NCBI RefSeq assembly: GCF_022267555.1
Contig: NZ_CP073586.1
Location: forward strand, 2,409,501 to 2,473,500
Length of the DNA: 64,000 nucleotides
Reading direction: 5' to 3'
From: Proteiniphilum propionicum
GTDB lineage: Bacteria > Bacteroidota > Bacteroidia > Bacteroidales > Dysgonomonadaceae
The notes under the pieces: generated by a model
Databases searched by the model: none
What the model was told of the DNA's origin: nothing
The model's input: the letters and a program-made list of their open reading frames with translations, nothing else
Made by a program: the position numbers and the translations under genes
Shown: positions 19,987-29,065 of the stretch, in pieces
Numbering within the stretch: position 1 is the stretch's first letter
How the letters are laid out: each line of letters opens with the position of its first letter

Positions 19987-21435
19987 TTACAAGCTCTCGC
20001 CGAAGTCCTCTTTAAACTTGGCGATTAGCTTCTGTGGCCAGTCGTTAACCGGTTCAAGGCCTCCCATGAAGAAACGAAGCACAGGCGGTTCATACACGAA
20101 CCGGAGGCCGCCAATCAGGCTTCTGTTTTCATATAGCCACTTCATGCGATCCTCAACATATTTAATCTGAGAAAGGGTAAATACGCGACGGGGAACAGCC
20201 AGTCGCAACAGCTCCATGTCGGCATATGTCTCGTTACCATATTCGTCCCGCTGGTTTGAGATTGTGCCGCGCTCCATACCTCGAATTCCCGAAATAAGAA
20301 ACAGTGCTGCAGCAAGTGCACCGGCGGGGTACTCTTTTTGCGGTATATGCTCGCACACCTTCATCGCATCCACGTGGGCTCCCAATACTCCGGCGGGTTT
20401 CACCACGGGAACTCCGTGTGCATCGAGCGCATTCACCAAGTAGGCGATAAAGTCGGGACTTTGACTAATCATCGTTTCGTCGAGTGTCTCGTATAATCCT
20501 ACAGCCATCGCCTCTATTTCACGTACCGATATACCTCCGTAGGTAAGAAATCCCTCGAATAGGGGTACAAGTGCTTCCAGTTCACGGTATATATCGGAGT
20601 TATTTGTACAGATTCCTCCTCCACGGGAAGAACTCAGCTTACGGGCCGAGAAATATACAATATCTGCCAGGCCGGTCATAATCTGTATCACTTCACCCAT
20701 AGAACTATCTTTAAACTCTTCTTCACGTTGGATTACCAGGTAAGCATTCTCGCCAAGCAGGCTTGCATCGAGAACAAGCCTGATGTCGTATTTGTCTGCA
20801 ATAGCCCTTACATCCCTCAGGTTCTGTACCGAAAAGGGTTGTCCCCCAATAAGGTTGGTGGATGCTTCCATTCTGATAAACGGGATATTCTTGGCACCGT
20901 GCACCTTGATCACATCTTCCAGTTTTTCAATATTCATATTCCCTTTAAAAGGGTGAGAAGAGTTGATCACATAGGCTTCGTCATACAATAACTCTGCAAT
21001 CTTTCCTCCATACTGGGTGATGTGTGCCATGGCGGTGGTAAAATGGTAGTTCATAGGTACCAGACTGCCTTTTCTCACGTAGGCGTTGGATAGAATATTT
21101 TCGGCGGCACGTCCCTGATGTACCGGCAGATAATATTTTTTACCCAATACCTCCTCCACTGCTTTTTGCAGCCGGAAAAAACTCTGAGAACCTGCATAAG
21201 CATCATCGGCCTGCATCATTGCCCCCATCTGGTTGTCACTCATGGCGTTGGTGCCGCTGTCTGTAAGCATGTCAAGGAATACATCTTTTGTGCTTAGCCT
21301 GAAAGTGTTGAATCCCCCTTCCTTTAAGGCTTCCAGTCTCCTTTCAATAGGCACCAGATGTAACTTTTGCACCACTCGCACCTTGTGTAGTTCCAAAGGG
21401 ATGTTCTCCCCAAAATAAAATTTAATCTCGTTCAT
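19987..21435 (-). CDS. Divergent tryptophanase/tyrosine phenol-lyase family PLP enzyme
   Basis: 482 residues, PLP-dependent beta-eliminating lyase. Family motifs: LLTDSGTNAMSDNQ-like (MLTDSGTNAMSD), DDAYAGS, HQGRAAEN, GGQPFS and the presumed Schiff-base lysine K266 in SARKLSSSRGGG. Positions that separate the two enzymes are tyrosine phenol-lyase-like: HFTT (Thr for the TnaA Asp), GMERG (R389, as TPL R381) and RFF (F455, where TnaA has His). Unusually, the PLP-contacting Arg after the cofactor Asp (TPL DATR) is replaced (DASLL), and the lysine context differs from SGKKD/SAKKD. It is therefore a member of a divergent subfamily; indole production from tryptophan should not be assumed. Stand-alone gene with a -7 element upstream. 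Confidence 0.75.
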   Translation of the reverse strand: MNEIKFYFGENIPLELHKVRVVQKLHLVPIERRLEALKEGGFNTFRLSTKDVFLDMLTDSGTNAMSDNQMGAMMQADDAYAGSQSFFRLQKAVEEVLGKKYYLPVHQGRAAENILSNAYVRKGSLVPMNYHFTTAMAHITQYGGKIAELLYDEAYVINSSHPFKGNMNIEKLEDVIKVHGAKNIPFIRMEASTNLIGGQPFSVQNLRDVRAIADKYDIRLVLDASLLGENAYLVIQREEEFKDSSMGEVIQIMTGLADIVYFSARKLSSSRGGGICTNNSDIYRELEALVPLFEGFLTYGGISVREIEAMAVGLYETLDETMISQSPDFIAYLVNALDAHGVPVVKPAGVLGAHVDAMKVCEHIPQKEYPAGALAAALFLISGIRGMERGTISNQRDEYGNETYADMELLRLAVPRRVFTLSQIKYVEDRMKWLYENRSLIGGLRFVYEPPVLRFFMGGLEPVNDWPQKLIAKFKEDFGESL

Positions 21436-21538
21436 GACTCAGTTTGTCTGTATTGTCTTATTGTTAATATTGTTTCGTAGTATTCTGAAAATTGATGTTA
21501 ATATTGGGCAATATCCGATAAATGTAAATTTTAAATTG

Positions 21539-21546
21539 CAAATATA
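21539..21546 (-). promoter_or_regulatory. Putative -7 element TATATTTG for the lyase gene
   Basis: Minus-strand TATATTTG fits TAnnTTTG, about 105 bp upstream of the PLP-lyase start, in the 350-bp divergent region shared with the ROK kinase. No TTTG at proper spacing was seen. Confidence 0.4.
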
Positions 21547-21727
21547 AAACAAATAAACCGAAATGGATAACAATCATATTTATAAATATGCAACTTTTTT
21601 GTTAAGTGATGAATAGGTGGCAATTTCAGTTACACTATTCATTTGCAATTGTAACATAAGGGAAAGCTTAATGAATTATTAAAAAGAAATAAATACTCAG
21701 TAATGAAAACCTTTAACGAAAAATTCC

Positions 21728-21735
21728 TATATTTG
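21728..21735 (+). promoter_or_regulatory. Putative -7 element TATATTTG for the ROK kinase
   Basis: TATATTTGC fits the Bacteroidota -7 consensus and lies 54 bp before the kinase ATG. No good -33 TTTG is present. Confidence 0.45.
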
Positions 21736-21788
21736 CGGGTATAATATTTTGCAATCACCATTGACTAACTTTTAATAAATAACAAATC

Positions 21789-22751
21789 ATGGATAAACCC
21801 TATGTAATAGGTATAGACGTAGGTGGTACCAACACCGTTGTCGGCATTGTAGATAAAAGGGGACAGATCTTAATGAACGGGAGTATTAAAACTGCCAAAC
21901 ATTCTGAGGTCGAGAACTATCTTGACGAGCTTACTGTTCTTATTAACGACATTATTAATGAGACAGCCACCAAAGACCAGATTAAGGGAATTGGGGCAGG
22001 TACTCCTAACGGCAACTATTTTACCGGGAGTATAGAGTTTGCACCCAATCTCCCATGGAAAGGAGTAATTCCTTTTGCTCAAATGCTGGAAGACAGGATA
22101 GGCATACCGGTAGCTCTTACAAATGATGCCAATGCCGCAGCTATAGGCGAAATGACCTATGGAGCTGCCCGGGGAATGAAAGATTTTATTGTGATAACTC
22201 TCGGAACCGGTGTCGGGAGCGGTATAGTGGTTAACGGACAGCTGGTTTACGGGCACGACGGTTTTGCAGGAGAGCTTGGACATGTTATCGTTCGCCGTAA
22301 CAACGGCCGTCTTTGCGGTTGTGGCCGATCAGGGTGTCTCGAAGCTTACACTTCTGCCACAGGAATGGCGCGTACAGCACGTGAATATCTTGAGATGAGG
22401 CCCGATGTGCCAACCCGTCTCCGTAATATTCCACCCGAAGACATCACATCAAAAGATGTGTTTGACGCAGCAATTGCAGGTGACAATATGGCTAAAGAAA
22501 TATTTAATTTCACTGGAGAGATGCTGGGCGAGGCTTTTGCCGATTTTGTGGCATTCTCCAGCCCGGAAGCGATAATTCTGTTTGGTGGACTTTCCAAAGC
22601 AGGCGACCTTATCATGAACCCTATACGTGAAAGTATGGAGAAAAACCTTCTTGCCATCTTCAGGAATAAGGTTAAATTAATGTTTTCCGATCTCAAAGAA
22701 AGCGATGCAGCCGTTCTAGGTGCCAGCGCTTTGGGTTGGGAAGTGAGATAA
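21789..22751 (+). CDS. ROK-family sugar kinase (glucokinase-like)
   Basis: 320 residues. ROK kinase that phosphorylates glucose or a related hexose in the cytoplasm. Visible: N-terminal phosphate-binding GIDVGGTNTVVGIVD, substrate loop TPNG, catalytic-type NDANAAAIGE, GTGVGSGIVVNG, the ExGH motif GELGHVIV and the zinc-binding CGCGRSGCLEAY. The C-terminus has the ATP-binding FGGLSKAGD. There is no N-terminal DNA-binding domain, so it is an enzyme rather than a NagC-type repressor. Monocistronic, closed by a strong terminator 33 bp downstream. Confidence 0.9.
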   Translation: MDKPYVIGIDVGGTNTVVGIVDKRGQILMNGSIKTAKHSEVENYLDELTVLINDIINETATKDQIKGIGAGTPNGNYFTGSIEFAPNLPWKGVIPFAQMLEDRIGIPVALTNDANAAAIGEMTYGAARGMKDFIVITLGTGVGSGIVVNGQLVYGHDGFAGELGHVIVRRNNGRLCGCGRSGCLEAYTSATGMARTAREYLEMRPDVPTRLRNIPPEDITSKDVFDAAIAGDNMAKEIFNFTGEMLGEAFADFVAFSSPEAIILFGGLSKAGDLIMNPIRESMEKNLLAIFRNKVKLMFSDLKESDAAVLGASALGWEVR

Positions 22752-22783
22752 GGTTTTCCGTTTTTAGGAAGAAAGAGCTTACA

Positions 22784-22825
22784 TACGGGAGTGTCGCGTG
22801 ATGTGACACTCCCGTATAATTTTTA
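22784..22825 (+). terminator. Rho-independent terminator after ROK kinase
   Basis: Perfect 13-bp stem ATACGGGAGTGTC / GACACTCCCGTAT with a 9-nt loop, followed by AATTTTT. Confidence 0.9.
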
Positions 22826-22965
22826 AAAGGAATGTTGCTGATCTAATTCAACTTCGGGGAAATTGTTATGCACACCCGAATCAATATTAACAGTGCTGTT
22901 GCTGTCTGTTTGCGTTGTTAGTTTTTCAGCAGCAACTAATAGTGTGTTATTTAACATTTTGGCAG

Positions 22966-23060
22966 GTTAAAATTCTAATCAGTTTAACCAGGGAGTCCGG
23001 TGCGGACAACTGTTACCGAAATGGGGCCGAGTTAAACTACTAATCAGCTTAACCAGGGAG
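22966..23060 (+). repeat. Duplicated dyad GTTAAA-N11-(T/C)TTAAC
   Basis: Two copies, 65 bp apart, of about 30 bp: GTTAAA, 11 bp, TTTAAC then CAGGGAG (22966-22995), and GTTAAA, 11 bp, CTTAAC then CAGGGAG (23031-23060). The core CTAATCAGYTTAACCAGGGA is shared with one mismatch. Spacing within each copy is identical. It lies 75-170 bp upstream of the metallophosphoesterase gene and could be a tandem operator. No -10-like element is obvious between the copies and the gene. Confidence 0.6.
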
Positions 23061-23134
23061 GCCTGTACCGGTATAATATTTTGTAAATCATTAGCCTGAG
23101 ACAAGGTGTCAATTCAGTTAAAATAAAAAATTAC

Positions 23135-24721
23135 ATGATAAGATCACGCTATGATCAGATACGCGGTATTTTTTTCATAAATGTTGTTACATTACTCCTT
23201 TTTGCATTCAACACTCCTTTAATCGCACAAAAAGTAAGAATTGGAGTTATTTCCGACCTGCACTACAGCCATCCGTCACTGATTGTTGAAAGGGGAAAAG
23301 CTCTGGATGACTATCTCAACGGAGACAGGAAAATGATTCTTGAGAGTGATGCCATACTTAAGCAGGCTGTGCAATATCTTCTGTCAGAAAACCCCGATAT
23401 TGTTCTTATACCGGGAGATTTGACAAAGGATGGGGAACTGGCAAGCCACCTCGGGGTGGCAGAGCTGCTCAGTCCCTTACGTGAAAAAGGGATAAAGGTG
23501 CTGGTCGTTCCAGGAAATCATGATATAAACAACCCCAACGCTGTAAGTTTTCGTGGCGATACAGTCAGCAAGGAAGCGACAATCTCGGCTGATGATTTTG
23601 CAGCAATTTATAAAGATTATGGTTACGGCAGAGCTGTCAGTCGCGATGAGCACTCTTTGAGCTACGTAAGTGAGCCGGTAAATGGATTAAGAGTTTTGTG
23701 CATTGACGCATGCAGGTACTACGACAACAGATTCATTGCCAAAGGTGATGAAGACGACTACTGTATTACTCACGGCGCCATTAAGCCCGAAACTATGGCA
23801 TGGCTGCGTACCGAGATGCAGGTCGCTCAATTACTTGGTAAGCAGGTGCTTGTAATGATACATCACAATGTTGTGGAACACTTTGCACATCAGGGATACT
23901 TTGCTGCGCCCTATATGGTGGATAACTTCAAAGATGTGCAGAAGAAATTTATTGAATATGGAATAAACATATTGTTCACGGGACACTTTCACTCATCAGA
24001 TATTTCAATGGTTGAAAGTCCCGACGGCAACATTTTGTACGAAGTGGAAACCGGATCTGTAGTTACATATCCTTGTCCCTACAGGATTGTAGAGAAGAAT
24101 GGGGACTCGCTTCATATTGAAACAAAACATATTGAAGGGATTAACTATCCTCTTCCCGATGGAACAGATTTTAAGTCTCATGCCCTTATGTCGGTTGAGC
24201 GCGGGCTCAGAGAGGTGTTAACCGGGTTTGTAAACGAATATCACCACTCTTTTGCCGGTTATCTGCCGGGGTGGACAAGATCATTCATTACCATCCCCGA
24301 TGCAACGGCATTGACCGGTATGATAATGTCTAACCTGTCTGAACCGGGGATTGAGATGATTCTTGCACATTACTGCGGCAACGAAGATCAGCTGGAAGAT
24401 GCAGCAGAGAAGGAGGAGGAAATGCTTAACGGGCTTAATGATTTTATATCTGCTTTTGCAAAGGAATCGGCTGGCAGACTCGCCGGAATAACGGAGAGGT
24501 TTATTCAACGCTCACAGGTTGTAAGAAATGCAAAAGAGACCATCTCAAGTATCTGGAACGATAATGTTGAAGGCCAAAACGGGGAAAGGCAAAATTACAA
24601 ATACGGAAAAGCTGATGACCTTCAGCTGACAATAAAACTTAAACCCGCGACCGAAGGCCTTACAAAAGAATATTCACCCTGCTCTTCTTCAGATAATATT
24701 TTCAAGAATAAAAAGAGATAA
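23135..24721 (+). CDS. Secreted calcineurin-like metallophosphoesterase
   Basis: 528 residues, exported: an N-terminal hydrophobic segment ends in FNTPLIAQ. Metallophosphoesterase motifs in order: ISDLHYSHP (D-x-H), PGDLTKDGE (GD), PGNHDINN (GNHD), IHHNVVEH (His) and TGHFHSSD (GHxH), all metal ligands present. The last 200 residues have no assigned domain. The in vivo substrate is unknown; related Bacteroidota proteins are annotated only as metallophosphoesterases. A duplicated palindromic element lies upstream. Not obviously in an operon with purH, which has its own predicted promoter. Confidence 0.85.
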   Translation: MIRSRYDQIRGIFFINVVTLLLFAFNTPLIAQKVRIGVISDLHYSHPSLIVERGKALDDYLNGDRKMILESDAILKQAVQYLLSENPDIVLIPGDLTKDGELASHLGVAELLSPLREKGIKVLVVPGNHDINNPNAVSFRGDTVSKEATISADDFAAIYKDYGYGRAVSRDEHSLSYVSEPVNGLRVLCIDACRYYDNRFIAKGDEDDYCITHGAIKPETMAWLRTEMQVAQLLGKQVLVMIHHNVVEHFAHQGYFAAPYMVDNFKDVQKKFIEYGINILFTGHFHSSDISMVESPDGNILYEVETGSVVTYPCPYRIVEKNGDSLHIETKHIEGINYPLPDGTDFKSHALMSVERGLREVLTGFVNEYHHSFAGYLPGWTRSFITIPDATALTGMIMSNLSEPGIEMILAHYCGNEDQLEDAAEKEEEMLNGLNDFISAFAKESAGRLAGITERFIQRSQVVRNAKETISSIWNDNVEGQNGERQNYKYGKADDLQLTIKLKPATEGLTKEYSPCSSSDNIFKNKKR

Positions 24722-24877
24722 CTCTGCAGCTTATTCCGGCAGGTCCAAAAAGAAATAAAAGGACTGCTAATAAGTTTTTCCTGCATTGAGACTAGAGTGA
24801 ATCCCGAGGGAGCCCTATTTTCTCATATTTTCACAAAACTAATGTCTCAAATCTCGGGAAAGAGAGAGAGATTTTAT

Positions 24878-24885
24878 TACCTTTG
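24878..24885 (+). promoter_or_regulatory. Putative -7 element TACCTTTG for purH
   Basis: TACCTTTG matches TAnnTTTG and sits 38 bp before the preferred purH ATG at 24923, supporting that start over the upstream in-frame GTG at 24797. No -33 TTTG seen. Confidence 0.45.
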
Positions 24886-24922
24886 TACTCATTTCAAAAA
24901 TAACGTGTCAATAAGGCAGAAA

Positions 24923-26446
24923 ATGTCAAAAACAATTCAAACAGCTCTCATCTCTGTATATCATAAAGAGGGATTGGAAGAGATACTTCAGCAACTAAAC
25001 AATTTACGGATCAAGTTTATATCAACCGGCGGAACGCAGGAATTTATCCAATCATTGGGTTATGAATGTAAAACTGTGGAAGATGTAAGCGGATACCCCT
25101 CTATACTGGGCGGAAGAGTAAAAACCCTGCATCCTAAAATTTTTGGAGGCATACTCTACCGGCGCGATAATGAATCAGACAGGAAACAGGTGAAATCTTA
25201 TGACATACCTTCAATCGACCTGGTGATAGTTGACCTCTATCCATTCAAGGAAACGGTTGCAGCGGGAGGCTCTGAGGAAGAGATAATTGAGAAGATCGAT
25301 ATAGGAGGAATCTCACTTATACGCGGTGCAGCAAAAAACTACAAGGACGTTCTCATCGTAGCATCAAAACATCAATATAAACCGCTGCTTAACCTGCTGA
25401 AAGAGAAAAATGGAGTTACAGATTGTGAAGACCGGCGGCGGTTTGCTGGAGAAGCATTCAAAGTATCTTCAGAATACGATTCGGCAATTTTTAACTATTT
25501 CGACAGAGGGAACCACTCTGCGCTGCGTATAACCCAAGACGATGCAATGCAGCTCCGTTACGGGGAAAACCCGCATCAGCAGGGATATTTTTATGGCGAC
25601 TTTGATGAGATCTTCGAACAGTTGCATGGCAAGGAGATATCATATAACAATCTACTCGATATAGATGCTGCTATCTCCCTGATTTCCGATTTCAACGAAA
25701 CTGCATTAGCCATACTTAAACATAATAATGCCTGCGGTATGGCTTGCCGGCCAACCGTAAAGGAGGCATGGAAGGCAGCTTTGGCTGCCGACCCGGTTTC
25801 CGCTTTTGGAGGTGTTGTAGTGACCAACAGGCAGGTCGATAAAGAGGCTGCGGAAGCTATCAATGAGATATTCTTTGAAGTTATCATAGCACCTGGATAT
25901 GATAAAGATGCACTGGATATTTTGTTTCAAAAGAAAAATCGTATAATTTTGGTGCTTAAATCGGCAGAGAAAGCTGCTCAGAAAATGCAATACCGCTCAG
26001 TACTCAATGGGGCGCTGGTGCAGGAAAAAGATACAATTGTGCATACTGCTGACAATTTGGAGGTGATGACTGAAACGGCTCCTTCCGCAAAAGAGGCTGA
26101 CGATCTGCTGTTTGCCAATATTCTGGTAAAACATACTAAATCCAACGCTATTGTCCTGGCAAAGGATAAACAGCTTATTGCCAGCGGTACCGGGCAGACA
26201 TCAAGGGTTGACGCTCTGAAACAGGCTATCGAGAAAGCCGGCACGTTTCATTTCGATCTGCATGGGGCGGTAATGTCAAGCGATGCTTTCTTCCCATTTC
26301 CCGACTGTGTGGAGATAGCACACAAGGCTGGTATCACAGCCGTTATCCAGCCCGGAGGATCAATTCGTGATGCAGAGTCAGTGGCATACTGCAATAAAAA
26401 CGGCATTTCAATGGTCAAGACCGGGATCAGACATTTCAAGCATTAA
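24923..26446 (+). CDS. purH: PurH, bifunctional AICAR formyltransferase/IMP cyclohydrolase
   Basis: 507 residues from the ATG at 24923, which follows AGGCAGAAA; the frame stays open upstream to a GTG at 24797, but a -7 element and family length favour the later start. Catalyses the last two steps of purine synthesis, using 10-formyl-THF. N-terminal MGS-like cyclohydrolase domain: ISVYHKEG, STGGT, GGRVKTLHPKIFGGIL. C-terminal transformylase: LRYGENPHQQGYF, KHNNACG (catalytic Lys-His) and DAFFPFPDCVE. Followed by mreB after 50 bp. Confidence 0.95.
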   Translation: MSKTIQTALISVYHKEGLEEILQQLNNLRIKFISTGGTQEFIQSLGYECKTVEDVSGYPSILGGRVKTLHPKIFGGILYRRDNESDRKQVKSYDIPSIDLVIVDLYPFKETVAAGGSEEEIIEKIDIGGISLIRGAAKNYKDVLIVASKHQYKPLLNLLKEKNGVTDCEDRRRFAGEAFKVSSEYDSAIFNYFDRGNHSALRITQDDAMQLRYGENPHQQGYFYGDFDEIFEQLHGKEISYNNLLDIDAAISLISDFNETALAILKHNNACGMACRPTVKEAWKAALAADPVSAFGGVVVTNRQVDKEAAEAINEIFFEVIIAPGYDKDALDILFQKKNRIILVLKSAEKAAQKMQYRSVLNGALVQEKDTIVHTADNLEVMTETAPSAKEADDLLFANILVKHTKSNAIVLAKDKQLIASGTGQTSRVDALKQAIEKAGTFHFDLHGAVMSSDAFFPFPDCVEIAHKAGITAVIQPGGSIRDAESVAYCNKNGISMVKTGIRHFKH

Positions 26447-26496
26447 TAAAGAGATTAAACAATACAGCTGCAACCAATAGCTTAAACAGATATATT

Positions 26497-27522
26497 ATGG
26501 GTTTATTTTCATTTACACAGGAGCTGGCAATGGATTTGGGAACGGCCAATTCTGTTATTGTGAACAACGCGGGAAAGATTTTACTTGACGAACCCTCCAT
26601 TGTAGCACTGGATCGCAAAACCGACAAAATGATTGCATTGGGTGAAAAAGCGAGACAGATGCATGGTAAGACACATGAAAATATTCGTACGGTAAGGCCC
26701 CTGCGTGACGGAGTAATTGCTGACTTTGACGCTGCTGAACAGATGATAAGGGGTATGATAAAGATGGCAAATAAAAATAAAGGTTGGCTCTTTAATCCCT
26801 CGCTTCGGGTGGTTATCTGTATCCCTTCCGGAAGCACAGAGGTGGAGATACGTGCCGTTCGCGACTCGGCCGAACATGCCGGAGGACGCGATGTGTACAT
26901 GATTTTTGAGCCGATGGCAGCTGCACTGGGTATCGGGCTCGATGTAGAAGCTCCCGAAGGAAACATGATTGTTGATATAGGCGGGGGAACAACCGAGATA
27001 GCTGTCATCTCGCTTGGAGGTATAGTTTCCAATAAATCCATAAAGATTGCAGGTGACGATTTTACCGAAGATATACAGGATTATATGGGACGCCAGCACA
27101 ACATTAAAGTTGGCGACCGCACTGCGGAACAGATCAAGATAAATGTAGGCTCAGTACTTACCGAACTTGATAATCCACCGGAAGATTTTATCGTTCACGG
27201 GCCAAACAGAATGACATCACTGCCAATGGATGTGCCTGTCTCCTATCAGGAGGTAGCACACTGCATTGAGAAGTCTGTATCGAAAGTTGACTCAGCCGTT
27301 CTCAGTGCACTTGAACAGACTCCCCCGGAACTGTATGCTGATATCGTTCGCAATGGTATCTACCTTACAGGTGGTGGTTCGCTGCTGAGGGGATTGGATA
27401 GAAGACTTACCGAAAAAATCGGTATCCAATTCAGGGTGGTGGACGACCCTCTTCACATGGTGGCAAAGGGTACAAGCATTGCGCTGAGGAATATTGATAA
27501 ATTCTCTTTTTTAATGCGTTAA
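26497..27522 (+). CDS. mreB: MreB, actin-like rod-shape determinant
   Basis: 341 residues. Cytoplasmic actin homologue that forms membrane-associated filaments guiding the elongasome. Actin-fold motifs: phosphate-1 DLGTANSVI (residues 11-19), phosphate-2 DIGGGTTEIAV (about 162-172) and adenosine loop LTGGGSLLRGLD (about 289-300). The N-terminus MGLFSFTQEL is a short amphipathic membrane anchor. First gene of mreB-mreC-mreD-mrdA-rodA, all on the plus strand in the canonical order. Confidence 0.97.
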   Translation: MGLFSFTQELAMDLGTANSVIVNNAGKILLDEPSIVALDRKTDKMIALGEKARQMHGKTHENIRTVRPLRDGVIADFDAAEQMIRGMIKMANKNKGWLFNPSLRVVICIPSGSTEVEIRAVRDSAEHAGGRDVYMIFEPMAAALGIGLDVEAPEGNMIVDIGGGTTEIAVISLGGIVSNKSIKIAGDDFTEDIQDYMGRQHNIKVGDRTAEQIKINVGSVLTELDNPPEDFIVHGPNRMTSLPMDVPVSYQEVAHCIEKSVSKVDSAVLSALEQTPPELYADIVRNGIYLTGGGSLLRGLDRRLTEKIGIQFRVVDDPLHMVAKGTSIALRNIDKFSFLMR

Positions 27523-27584
27523 TCCACGATGGACTATAGCTTTAAGCTATTGGACACATATTTATATACAATGGTCTGGTATGC

Positions 27585-28433
27585 ATGCGTAATCTCTTTA
27601 ATTTCATCATTAAAAATAGTCACCGGCTGGTTGCAATCCTCCTGATTGCATTCAGCTTTTATCTCGTTTTTACGCATAATTCTTACCAGCGGAGTGTATA
27701 TCTAACCTCTGCCAACAGCATCTCCGGTTGGTGCTTCACCGCTTCTTCAAATCTAACTTCGTTCTTTCATCTAAAAAAGAGCAATCAGCTTTTGCTGGCA
27801 CGCAACGCGGGGCTGGAGTATGAAATATATACCCTAAAAAGGAATATAAACAGAATGGTGAGTAATGGCCTTACAGAGGTTAACGCTTTCATCAGCGATA
27901 GTATAGCTCCGTCTCAGTTTGACTTTATTCCAGCCGAGGTGGTGAACCTCAGCTTTTCGGGGGTCAATAACTTTATTACGCTGAACAAGGGCACCGCACA
28001 CGGTATCAAACCCGATATGGGTGTTATCTCGCAGAGTGGCGTGGTAGGTGTTGTTTCCAATGTTTCACGGAATTTTTCGGTTGTTATACCTGTCATAAAT
28101 CCTAAATTCCGCCTTAGTGCAAAAATGAAGAACTCCGAAAATTATGGTTCCATCTCATGGGATGGAAAGAATGTTCGACATGCTCAACTCCGTGAGTTAC
28201 CCAAACATGAGATTTACCGGGAAGGAGATACAGTGCTGACAAGTTTTTCACGAATATTTCCGAAAAATCTTATCATCGGCTTCGTGAGTAGTATAGGCGA
28301 ATCGGGAGACGACAACTTCAACGTGTTCAATATTAGGCTGGCAACCAATTTCTATACATTGCAAGATGTGCTTGTAATAAACGATTTGTATCACGAGGAG
28401 CAGAAAGCTCTCGAAGAAACATTATTACAATAA
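27585..28433 (+). CDS. mreC: MreC, rod-shape-determining periplasmic protein
   Basis: 282 residues. One transmembrane helix (about 14-30, LVAILLIAFSFYLVFTH), a coiled coil at about 62-95 (LLARNAGLEYEIYTLKRNIN), then the MreC beta-barrel domain with LNKGTAHGIKPDMGVIS and the conserved GVVGVVSNVS. Links cytoplasmic MreB to PBP2/RodA. The start ATG at 27585 lies 62 bp after mreB, in a gap with the small palindrome ATAGCTTTAAGCTAT. Confidence 0.93.
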   Translation: MRNLFNFIIKNSHRLVAILLIAFSFYLVFTHNSYQRSVYLTSANSISGWCFTASSNLTSFFHLKKSNQLLLARNAGLEYEIYTLKRNINRMVSNGLTEVNAFISDSIAPSQFDFIPAEVVNLSFSGVNNFITLNKGTAHGIKPDMGVISQSGVVGVVSNVSRNFSVVIPVINPKFRLSAKMKNSENYGSISWDGKNVRHAQLRELPKHEIYREGDTVLTSFSRIFPKNLIIGFVSSIGESGDDNFNVFNIRLATNFYTLQDVLVINDLYHEEQKALEETLLQ

Positions 28434-28546
28434 GCTATATAAAAACATTTCTGCAATAGCAACTTGACAGATACAACGAGCTGGGGAGTTATCACCGCTC
28501 TCAAAGATACATTTTTACAAAAGAACCCTGCATGATTCTATAACTT

Positions 28547-29065
28547 ATGAAAGTTAGGACGATATATGAAATAGTACTGTTTGTTATGCTTATCCTTTTA
28601 CAGGTTCTCCTGTTGAACAGGATAAGCCTGTTTGGCATAACTACACCGGTTTTATATATTTACTTCCTATTGAAACTTCCAATGGGCAGAAACAAATTCT
28701 TTGTTATTATATCAGGTTTCCTGTTAGGGCTGATTATCGATATTTTTCTTAATACCCCCGGTATAAATGCTGCAGCAACCACCATCGTCGCAGCTTTCAG
28801 AAAAAATATCATGGATCTCTTTTTTGAGAAAGAGGAATACGACGAGTTTGTTCCCGGCATCTACACTACTGCAGGGCCTTTCATACGATTTACCGTCTTC
28901 ATGGTACTACTGCACCTTTCACTCATCTTCCTTATTGAGTCGTTTACACTCTTTAATTTAGCAGGAACGCTGCTTCGGATACTCTCATCATCGGTGGCAT
29001 CAATACTGCTCATTATTGCTTTGGATAGTTTAATGTTTAGGAAAAGGCCTGGTGAACAATCTTAA
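28547..29065 (+). CDS. mreD: MreD, rod-shape-determining membrane protein
   Basis: 172 residues with five predicted membrane segments and little else, as usual for MreD. Typical features: FGITTPVLYIYFLLKLPMG near the N-terminus and GLIIDIFLNTPGINAAAT, which corresponds to the conserved G-x(2)-x-D motif after the second helix. Separated from mreC by 113 bp; its 3' end overlaps mrdA by 14 bp, implying translational coupling. Confidence 0.88.
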   Translation: MKVRTIYEIVLFVMLILLQVLLLNRISLFGITTPVLYIYFLLKLPMGRNKFFVIISGFLLGLIIDIFLNTPGINAAATTIVAAFRKNIMDLFFEKEEYDEFVPGIYTTAGPFIRFTVFMVLLHLSLIFLIESFTLFNLAGTLLRILSSSVASILLIIALDSLMFRKRPGEQS

